Below are positions 6,213 to 11,107 of a stretch of DNA of 11,107 nucleotides, in pieces (position 1 is the first letter of the stretch; each line of letters begins with the position of its first letter). The translations under genes and the position numbers were made by a program. Origin of the DNA: Acaudatibacter sp035532115 (GTDB taxonomy: Bacteria; Pseudomonadota; Alphaproteobacteria; Caulobacterales; Caulobacteraceae). The stretch covers positions 1 to 11,107 of the forward strand of contig DATKRO010000091.1 of NCBI GenBank assembly GCA_035532115.1. The letters run 5' to 3'. A model generated the notes under the pieces. That model did no database searches. It was not told where the DNA came from and saw only the letters and a list, made by a program, of their open reading frames with translations.

Positions 6213-7874
6213 CTCCAGCGCCCGGCCGCGGGTCTCGGGCAACAGGAAGAGGCAGGCGATCACGCTGATCGCCGTGAAGATCGCCGGATACCAGAGGCCG
6301 GCGTAGATGTTGCCCGTCGCCACCACGATCGAGAACGAGGCGACGGGCTGGAAGCCGCCGATCCAGCCGATCCCGAGATGATAGGGCGCCGAGAGCGCCG
6401 TGTAGCGCACCCGCGTCGGGAAGAGTTCGGCCAGCGAGGCCGCCATCGGGCCATAGAGCGCGGTGGCGGCGATGGTGAAGACGACCAGAACGGCCACCAC
6501 CACCAAGTCGTTGCGCCGGGCCGGGTCGGCCCGGGCCGGATAGCCCGCCCGGGCCAGGGCTTTGGCGATGCCGGCGTCGACGCGGGCGGTCGCCGCCTTC
6601 AGCTGCGACGCGCCGAGCCCGCGTCCGTCGATCGAGACCACGCGCGCGCCGCCGACGCTGACGACCGCCGGCCGGCCTGCCGGGCCGGCGACGTTGCGAT
6701 AGCCGATGCCGGCGTTGGCGAGGGCGGCCTTGGCGATGTCGCAACTGGAAAGGAAGCGCGTCCTGCCGGTCGGGTCGAACTGCAGCGTGCAGTCGCCCGG
6801 GTCGGCGGCGACCACCACCGGCGTGCGGGCGCTCGCCGCCGCCAGCGCCGGATTGGCCGCCGCGCTCAGCAGCATGAACCCGGGAAAGAGGGTGACGAGG
6901 CCCAGCGTCATGCCCGCCCACATCACCCACTTGCGCCCGACCTTGTCCGACAGGGCGCCGAAGAAGATGTAGAGCGGCGCGCTGACCCAGGCGATGATCA
7001 GGATCATCAGGTTGGCGTAGCCGTCGCCGACCTTCAGGAACTTCTCCATGAACACCTGGGAATAGAAGAACACGGTGTACCAGTAGGCGCCCTGGGCGCA
7101 CATCAGCGCGACGAGCGCGATCAGCACCAGCTTCAGGTTCGGCCAGCGCAGGAAGGCCTCGGTGAACGGCGCGCGGGCCGGCCCGCCGGTTTGCTTCAGC
7201 TTCTCGAACGCCGGACTCTCGGCCAGTCGCAGCCGCATCCAGATCGAGATCGCCACCAGCCCCGCCGACATCAGGAACGGCGCGCGCCAGCCCCCCGCGG
7301 CGAACGCGGCTTCGCCGCCGAGGCGGCGCACGACGAAGATCACGCTGAGCGCGGCGATCAGCCCCAGCGCCGCCGAAGTCTGCACCCAGCCGGTGTGATA
7401 GCCGCGCCGGCCCGACGGCGCGTGCTCGGCCACGTAGATCGCCGCGCCGCCGTACTGGCCCCCGAGCGCCGTGCCCTGCAGCACCCGCAGCGCCACCAGG
7501 AGGATCGGCGCGGCGGCGCCGATCTGCGCCGACGTCGGCAGAAGGCCGATGCAGAACGTGCCTGCGCCCATCATCGAGACGCAGATGAGGAAGGCGGACT
7601 TGCGCCCGAGGCGGTCGCCGATCCGCCCGAAGATCAGCGCGCCGAGCGGGCGGAAGGCGAAGCCGACGCCGAAGAGCGCCAGGGCCGCCACCAGCCCGGC
7701 GGTCGGCCCGAGCTGGGCGAAGAAGTTGCGCGAGATGACCTGGACGAGGCTCCCGAAGATGAAGAAGTCGTACCACTCGAACGCGGTGCTCGCCGCCGAG
7801 GCGGCCACCACTGTGGTCATGGAGGCGCGCCGCGTTGCCCCTGGCGCTGCTTCGTCGGCGGTGATCTCGGTCAT
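6207..7874 (-). CDS. MHS-family MFS transporter with large periplasmic insertion
   Basis: The 555-residue carrier starts at an ATG (7874) preceded by GGGGAA. N-terminal AASAASTAFEWYDFFIFG (24-41) is the hallmark of the metabolite:H+ symporter group (KgtP, ShiA, ProP and citrate carriers). MFS signatures GRIGDRLGRK (83-92) and GALSDKVGRK (306-315) sit in the loops after helices 2 and 8. ALRVLQGTALGGQYGGAAIYVAEHAP (split 128-147 and 148-153) is also typical. Helices 9 (about 316-336) and 10 (about 457-476) are separated by ~120 residues instead of a short loop. The insert is hydrophilic, contains C362 and C378, and by normal topology is periplasmic. Substrate is unknown; a di- or tricarboxylate is a reasonable guess given the citrate synthase gene 106 bp upstream on the same strand, with which it may be co-transcribed. 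Confidence 0.88.
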   Translation of the reverse strand: MTEITADEAAPGATRRASMTTVVAASAASTAFEWYDFFIFGSLVQVISRNFFAQLGPTAGLVAALALFGVGFAFRPLGALIFGRIGDRLGRKSAFLICVSMMGAGTFCIGLLPTSAQIGAAAPILLVALRVLQGTALGGQYGGAAIYVAEHAPSGRRGYHTGWVQTSAALGLIAALSVIFVVRRLGGEAAFAAGGWRAPFLMSAGLVAISIWMRLRLAESPAFEKLKQTGGPARAPFTEAFLRWPNLKLVLIALVALMCAQGAYWYTVFFYSQVFMEKFLKVGDGYANLMILIIAWVSAPLYIFFGALSDKVGRKWVMWAGMTLGLVTLFPGFMLLSAAANPALAAASARTPVVVAADPGDCTLQFDPTGRTRFLSSCDIAKAALANAGIGYRNVAGPAGRPAVVSVGGARVVSIDGRGLGASQLKAATARVDAGIAKALARAGYPARADPARRNDLVVVAVLVVFTIAATALYGPMAASLAELFPTRVRYTALSAPYHLGIGWIGGFQPVASFSIVVATGNIYAGLWYPAIFTAISVIACLFLLPETRGRALEA

Positions 7875-7904
7875 GCGCTTCCCCGGCTTCGCCCCGATCT
7901 AAGC

Positions 7905-7921
7905 CGGATCGGACCGATCCG
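7905..7921. promoter_or_regulatory. 17-bp palindrome upstream of the MFS gene
   Basis: CGGATCGG (7905-7912) and CCGATCCG (7914-7921) form a perfect inverted repeat around a single base, ending 30 bases before the MFS start codon. The one-base centre suits a dimeric DNA-binding protein better than an RNA hairpin. It is a candidate operator in the citrate synthase-MFS gap; the regulator is unknown. Confidence 0.35.
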
Positions 7922-7942
7922 CCAAGGATCGCCCGGGTCGTG

Positions 7943-7958
7943 TCCCCGCTCGCGGGGA
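7943..7958. repeat. REP-like GC palindrome in the citrate synthase-MFS gap
   Basis: TCCCCGC (7943-7949) pairs with GCGGGGA (7952-7958) around TC. No T-run follows on either strand, so a simple intrinsic terminator is not supported. The motif resembles short GC palindromes scattered between genes in many alphaproteobacteria, but no second copy is evident in this window. Confidence 0.3.
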
Positions 7959-7980
7959 AAGGAAGACGCGGACCTTCTCC

Positions 7981-9111
7981 TCACCCGCGCAGCGGCGGCG
8001 CCGGGCACGGAGCGCTGGGCGGTGGATCTCCGGGGCGAGGCCCGACGTAGCGCGACTGCGGGCGGATGAGGCGGCCGCCGGCGCGCTGCTCGCGGGCGTG
8101 GGCGATCCAGCCGGCGACGCGGCCCATGGCGAAGACGCAGGTGAAGGCGGCGGGCGGGAAGGCGAGGGCCTCGAGCAGCAGGGCGGTGTAGAACTCGACG
8201 TTGGTCCGCAGCGAGCGGTCCGGCTTGCGATCCTTCAGGATTTGCAACGCCGCCTCCTCCACCGCTTCGGCGAACGCGAGGCGCCCGGGCAGGACTTCGG
8301 AGCCGGCGCCCAGCGCGCGGATCGCCCGCTTCAGCGCATCGGCCCTGGGGTCGCGCACCTTGTAGACGCGGTGACCGAAGCCGGGCAGCCGCTCGCCCCG
8401 ATCCAGCGCCGCCTCGATCCAGGCGCGGGCGTCGCCCGGCGCGCCGATGGCGTCGAGCATGTCGATCACCGGCCCGGGGGCGCCGCCGTGCAGCGGACCT
8501 TTCAGCGCCCCGATGGCTGCGAGCACGGCGCTGGTCAGGCCGGCGTGGGTGGAGGCGACCACGCGCGCGGCGAAGGTCGAGGCGTTGAGACCATGATCGC
8601 AGACGGTGACCAGATAGGCGTCCAGAGCCCGGACCTCCTCCGGCGTCGCCGGCGCGCCGCGCAGCATCCGCAGAATGTCGGCGCCGTGCGACAGGCCGCG
8701 ATCCGGTTGCAGCGCCGCCGCGCCCGACCGGCGGCGCACCGCCGAGGCGGCGAACACGGCCGGGGCCGCGATCAGCCGCAGCGCCGTCGCCAGTTCGTCG
8801 CCGTCGGCAAGCCGGGCGATGAGGGCGCGCATGATCTCCACCGGCGTCAGGCGCAGCAGGGCCTCGTCCATCGCCGCAGTCTCGGCGAACACCTCGGCCC
8901 GGGCCTCGCCCAGCGCCGACGCCAGATCGGCCGGCATCGCCTCGAAAAAGCCGGCGAGCAGCCGCGCGGCGGCTTCCTCGTACGAGCACCTCCCGGCCAG
9001 ATCGTCCAGCGAGGCGCCCCGGATCACCAGGCGGCCGGCGGCGCCATCCACCTCCGAAAGCACTGTCTCGGCGGCAACGACGCTTTCCAGGCCATCAATG
9101 CCATCAATCAA
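7981..9111 (-). CDS. Citrate synthase/2-methylcitrate synthase-family enzyme
   Basis: Translation most likely starts at a TTG (9111-9109): AGGGAGA lies about seven bases upstream on the minus strand, and the nearby ATGs are out of frame. The 376-residue protein has the citrate synthase landmarks in order: CDHGLNASTF (H173), GPLHGGAP (H208), GFGHRVYKVRDPRA (H247), NVEFYTALLLE (304-314), AMGRVAGWIAH (R331), and a LIRPQSRYVGP tail. H208 and H247 correspond to H264 and H305 of E. coli GltA. The catalytic Asp (NVDFYSG in GltA) is Glu306 here, a change also seen in some type II citrate synthase branches. The enzyme should condense oxaloacetate with an acyl-CoA; citrate versus 2-methylcitrate cannot be decided. 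It is ~50 residues shorter than GltA, consistent with the small, dimeric type. A Pro-rich C-terminus follows the fold. It is divergent from the HTH-fused paralogue and 106 bp upstream of the MFS gene. Confidence 0.9.
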   Translation of the reverse strand: MIDGIDGLESVVAAETVLSEVDGAAGRLVIRGASLDDLAGRCSYEEAAARLLAGFFEAMPADLASALGEARAEVFAETAAMDEALLRLTPVEIMRALIARLADGDELATALRLIAAPAVFAASAVRRRSGAAALQPDRGLSHGADILRMLRGAPATPEEVRALDAYLVTVCDHGLNASTFAARVVASTHAGLTSAVLAAIGALKGPLHGGAPGPVIDMLDAIGAPGDARAWIEAALDRGERLPGFGHRVYKVRDPRADALKRAIRALGAGSEVLPGRLAFAEAVEEAALQILKDRKPDRSLRTNVEFYTALLLEALAFPPAAFTCVFAMGRVAGWIAHAREQRAGGRLIRPQSRYVGPRPGDPPPSAPCPAPPLRG

Positions 9112-9189
9112 TGTAATTCTCCCTGAAATCGGCTAGATGGCATGTGGCTCATGCGAGTCGCGTGTCAATCTTGATCAACTGAATCAATC
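9112..9189. promoter_or_regulatory. Shared divergent promoter/operator region of the citrate synthase pair
   Basis: This 78-bp region must hold both promoters. On the minus strand a perfect TTGACA (9168-9163) lies 52 bases from the TTG start and could be the -35 of the enzyme gene; the -10 is not clear. About where it should fall is an inverted repeat, GCATG (9140-9144) and CATGC (9150-9154), spacer five. On the plus strand GCTAGAT (9132-9138) resembles the GCTANAW form of Caulobacter housekeeping -10 elements but has no obvious -35. A palindrome TTGATCAA occupies 9171-9178, just ahead of the HTH gene, and ATCAATCA occurs directly at both gene starts (9103-9110 and 9183-9190). The HTH-fused protein is the natural candidate to bind here. 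Confidence 0.5.
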
Positions 9190-10371
9190 ATGGCCGAATG
9201 GATTGGCGCCGAGGAAGCGCTGCGGCGGCTGCGGGTCAGGCCGCAGACCCTCTATGCCTACGTCAGCCGCGGGCGGCTGCGGGCCGAGCCGGATCCGCTC
9301 GAGCCGCGGCGCAGCCGCTATCGGGCGAGCGACGTGGCCGCGCTCGTCGAGCGCCAGGGGCGTGGCCGCAAGGCCGCCGACGTGGCGCTGGGCGCAATCG
9401 CCTGGGGCGAGCCGGTGCTGGCCTCGGCCATCACCACGGTCAGCGGCGGACGGCTCTACTACCGGGGCCGGGACGCGGTGCGGCTGGCGCAGACCGCGAC
9501 GCTGGAAGAGGTCGCGCGGTTGCTGCGCGGCGGGCTGGGCGCGCCGCCCGAGGCGCGCGCCGCCGCATCGGTGGGCCGCACGGCGACAGAGCGCGCCTTC
9601 GCCGCCCTGGCCGGACGCGCCGCGCTCGCCGCGCCGACGCTGGGCGTCTCGGGGGACGAGCTTGCCGGCGAGGGCGCCGCCCTGCTGGATCTGCTGGCCG
9701 CGGCTGTGGCGGGTACAGACGGCGCGGCGCTGCGCGAGGAGGACGAGGGGGCCATCCACGAGCGCCTGGGCCGCGCCTGGCGCGCGCCGCGCGAGCGCTG
9801 GGACGCGATCCGCCGCGCCCTCGTGCTGCTGGCGGACCATGAATTGAACGCCTCGACCTTCGCCGTGCGGGTGGCGGCCTCCACCGGCGCCCCGCTCGCG
9901 GCCGCGGTGCTGGCCGGCCTCTGCGCCCTGGCCGGGCCGCGCCACGGCGGCATGGCGGCGCGCGTGGAGAGATTCGTGGACGCCGCCGCCCGGCGCGGCC
10001 TGCGCGAGGCCCTGGCGAGCCTCGACGGGCGACCGGCGCCGGGCTTCGGCCACGCCCTTTATCCGGACGGGGATCCGCGCGCCGAGGCGCTGCTGGGCGC
10101 GCTCGAGACGGCGCCGGCGCTGGCGCAGCTGCGCGCCGCCGTCGAAGCCGAGACCGGCGCGCAGGCCAACGCCGACTTCGCCCTGGCGGCGCTGCGCCGC
10201 ACCCTCGGCCTGCCCGGCGACGCGCCGTTCACCCTCTTCGCCGTCGCCCGCACGGCCGGCTGGACCGCTCACGCCATGGAGCAGATCGCCACCGGCCAGC
10301 TGATCCGGCCGCGGGCGCGCTACGTCGGCCCGGCGCCGGAGGGGAGCGTGGATTTCCTGCACGAGGCGTGA
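9190..10371 (+). CDS. Citrate synthase-fold protein with N-terminal helix-turn-helix DNA-binding domain
   Basis: The ATG at 9190 is the first usable start after an in-frame stop at 9172-9174, and no Shine-Dalgarno precedes it. Residues 4-58 form a MerR/excisionase-like HTH: IGAEEALRRLRVRPQTLYAY (5-24), VSRGRL, and SRYRASDVAAL. From about 65 the protein is a citrate synthase fold: LADHELNASTF (H217), PRHGGMA (H252), GFGHALYPDGDPRA (H288), NADFALAAL (D329), VARTAGWTAHAMEQ and LIRPRARYVGP. All three catalytic positions (H252, H288, D329) appear kept. The combination suggests either an enzyme that binds DNA or a regulator that senses oxaloacetate or acyl-CoA through the old active site. It diverges from the plain citrate synthase gene across 78 bp, the classic layout of a regulator and its target. 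HTH-fused citrate synthases are annotated in other proteobacteria; I know of no defined function. Confidence 0.88.
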   Translation: MAEWIGAEEALRRLRVRPQTLYAYVSRGRLRAEPDPLEPRRSRYRASDVAALVERQGRGRKAADVALGAIAWGEPVLASAITTVSGGRLYYRGRDAVRLAQTATLEEVARLLRGGLGAPPEARAAASVGRTATERAFAALAGRAALAAPTLGVSGDELAGEGAALLDLLAAAVAGTDGAALREEDEGAIHERLGRAWRAPRERWDAIRRALVLLADHELNASTFAVRVAASTGAPLAAAVLAGLCALAGPRHGGMAARVERFVDAAARRGLREALASLDGRPAPGFGHALYPDGDPRAEALLGALETAPALAQLRAAVEAETGAQANADFALAALRRTLGLPGDAPFTLFAVARTAGWTAHAMEQIATGQLIRPRARYVGPAPEGSVDFLHEA

Positions 10372-10381
10372 GCGGCAAGGG

Positions 10382-10415
10382 CTGCGCGGTTCATTCCGGT
10401 GCTTCCGCCGCGCAG
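10382..10415. terminator. Candidate hairpin after the HTH-citrate synthase gene
   Basis: CTGCGCGG (10382-10389) and CCGCGCAG (10408-10415) form an eight-base, GC-rich stem with an 18-base loop, starting 11 bases after the stop codon and lying between two convergent genes. It has no T-run on either strand, so termination would be weak or Rho-assisted. Confidence 0.4.
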
Positions 10416-10462
10416 TCTGGCGGGTTTCGATCTCTGGCGGACGAGACTTTCGCGATGGGTTC

Positions 10463-10825
10463 TCAGGCGGCGGCGCGCAGATCGAAGTCGGCGTGGATGA
10501 CGCCGTAGGGCACGACGAGCCTGCGGTCGTCCGTGCGCTCGACGAGGCCCCAATTCAGCAGGATCGCGGCGTCCTCGTGAACCCGCTTCACGTCGCGGCC
10601 GAGTTCGCGGGCCAGGCCGCGCAGGCTGATCGGCCCCACGGCCTGCAGCCGCTCGATCAGCTCCCAGCGCTTTGGCGATAGAACGGAGAAGAGCTGCGCC
10701 GGCGAGGCGAAGGTGAAGACGTCGGATTCGGAGGCGCCCGCGCGCCACGCGGCCACGAAGCCCGCTCCTGCCTCGCGCAGGGTCGCGGCGTCATCCTTCC
10801 TGATCTGGATGGTGGCAACTCTCAT
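10463..10825 (-). CDS. Winged-HTH antitoxin-type regulator (HVO_A0114 family)
   Basis: The 120-residue protein starts at an ATG (10825) preceded by GGAGGA about four bases upstream. Residues 38-110 make a winged helix-turn-helix: FASPAQLFSVLSPKRWELIE (39-58), PISLRGLARELGRDVKRVHE (65-84), then LLNWGLVER and VVPYGVIHADF. The 'F.SP..LF.VL...RWEL' and 'LAR.LGRDVK.VHED' signatures are those of the HVO_A0114-type putative DNA-binding proteins, usually encoded after a small DUF6516/TumE-type toxin gene. That partner is present just upstream and overlaps it by four bases (ATGA). In this family the DNA-binding protein is taken as antitoxin and repressor of the pair. This antitoxin gene looks complete even though the toxin gene is damaged. 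Confidence 0.82.
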   Translation of the reverse strand: MRVATIQIRKDDAATLREAGAGFVAAWRAGASESDVFTFASPAQLFSVLSPKRWELIERLQAVGPISLRGLARELGRDVKRVHEDAAILLNWGLVERTDDRRLVVPYGVIHADFDLRAAA

Positions 10826-11102
10826 CGTGTCCTCCGCTCTTCCACGTCGGCCAGGAAATCCAGGACCAGATTCTCGACGGTGCTGAATGCGTAGGGCTCT
10901 TCGACGCCGTCCCGGTGGCGGTGGTCGCCCTTGGCGCGTTCATCGTCGTAGCCCACGATCCGCTCGCCTTCCCGGCCGTAGAACAATCGATACTTGTAGC
11001 CATGCCTATCCGGTTAGCGCCCATCGGGACCATCTGTTGCGGTCTAGACGCAACAGCAGCGTGTATCTTTGCGCCTAGTTTCTCGCGCGCCTTGACGTGC
11101 AC
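10822..11102 (-). pseudogene. TumE/DUF6516-family toxin gene, frameshifted
   Basis: On the minus strand from about 11007 down to a TGA (10824-10822) the frame reads HGYKYRLFYGREGERIVGYD, then DERAKGDHRHRDG, EEPYAF and a FLADVEE tail. This is the C-terminal two thirds of DUF6516/TumE-type toxins (HG.KYRL..., YDNE.GKGDHRH, EEPY.F, DFLADV). Upstream this frame hits stops (TAA near 11018-11016, another near 11044). The missing N-terminal part seems to lie in another frame from a GTG at 11102 (VHVKAREKLGAKIHAA, then QQMV). Removing two extra T (plus strand) at about 11014/11015 and 11024 would join them through a WALPDRHGYKYR segment, giving a ~92-residue protein of normal family size. I infer a once full-length toxin inactivated by small indels; sequencing error is possible. 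The N-terminal assignment is weaker than the C-terminal one. Confidence 0.62.
11034..11056. repeat. Palindrome at the right edge, inside the toxin remnant
   Basis: CTGTTGC (11034-11040) pairs with GCAACAG (11050-11056); the centre contains the self-complementary GTCTAGAC (11042-11049), with one unpaired G at 11041. It lies inside the presumed N-terminal part of the toxin remnant. It could be a chance structure, a regulatory hairpin or a trace of an insertion. Confidence 0.3.
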
Positions 11103-11107
11103 TGAGT

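Noticed and set aside
6034..7776. 580-codon minus-strand frame overlapping the MFS gene in another frame
   Set aside because: Arg/Gly/Pro-rich and low-complexity; the MFS frame has transmembrane helices and family motifs.
6378..8069. 563-codon plus-strand frame antisense to the MFS gene
   Set aside because: Highly charged, repetitive composition with no recognisable domain; antisense shadow of the MFS frame.
8098..9126. 342-codon plus-strand frame opposite the citrate synthase gene
   Set aside because: Antisense of a gene with full citrate synthase motifs; no motif of its own.
9131..9185. A complete sigma-70 promoter for the HTH-citrate synthase gene
   Set aside because: Only a -10-like GCTAGAT was found, without a -35 at proper spacing, so it was kept as a hint in the region entry and not called as a promoter.
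9184..10362. 392-codon minus-strand frame opposite the HTH-citrate synthase gene
   Set aside because: Low-complexity antisense shadow without a domain.

Overview
The window is high-GC DNA with dense, short-spaced genes and Shine-Dalgarno motifs of the GGAG/GAGG type. The gene families (hybrid histidine kinase, ArdC-type antirestriction protein, ModB, MHS-family transporter, HTH-fused citrate synthase) suggest an alphaproteobacterium, perhaps of the Caulobacterales. That placement is an inference from gene content and codon style; no rRNA or other marker is present. No tRNA, rRNA or CRISPR array was seen.

Left part (1-2230) is a scarred accessory region. It opens with the 3' end of an ISAzo13-type insertion sequence. 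The IS has cut into a hybrid histidine kinase, which keeps its ATPase and receiver domains but has lost the histidine-bearing start of its DHp domain. Next comes the first ~52 codons of an ardC-like antirestriction gene, fused out of frame to the 3' part of a serine beta-lactamase/esterase-family gene that also carries a frameshift.

Middle (2385-6191, + strand) is a run of intact genes. First is a Tat-exported berberine-bridge-type flavoprotein with both residues for bicovalent FAD. A small periplasmic cytochrome c follows, then a siroheme synthase-type protein whose C-terminal methyltransferase domain is cut short and has lost its SAM motif, then the molybdate permease gene modB. The last three are tightly packed (10-nt gap, then a 4-nt overlap). 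The flavoprotein and cytochrome could form a periplasmic electron-transfer pair. Siroheme and molybdate both serve nitrate/sulfite-type redox enzymes, but modA and modC are not here.

Right-middle (6207-10371): an MHS-type MFS carrier with a large extra periplasmic loop and a citrate synthase-family enzyme lie on the minus strand. Diverging from them across only 78 bp is a second citrate synthase-family protein that carries an N-terminal helix-turn-helix. This is the most interesting arrangement in the window. A citrate-synthase fold fused to a DNA-binding domain faces a citrate-synthase gene and a probable organic-acid carrier, with short palindromes in the shared promoter region. I suggest a metabolite-sensing autoregulated module.

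Right edge (10463-11102, minus strand) is a toxin-antitoxin-like pair: an intact winged-HTH antitoxin-type protein of the HVO_A0114 family, overlapped by a TumE/DUF6516-type toxin gene that appears broken by frame changes.
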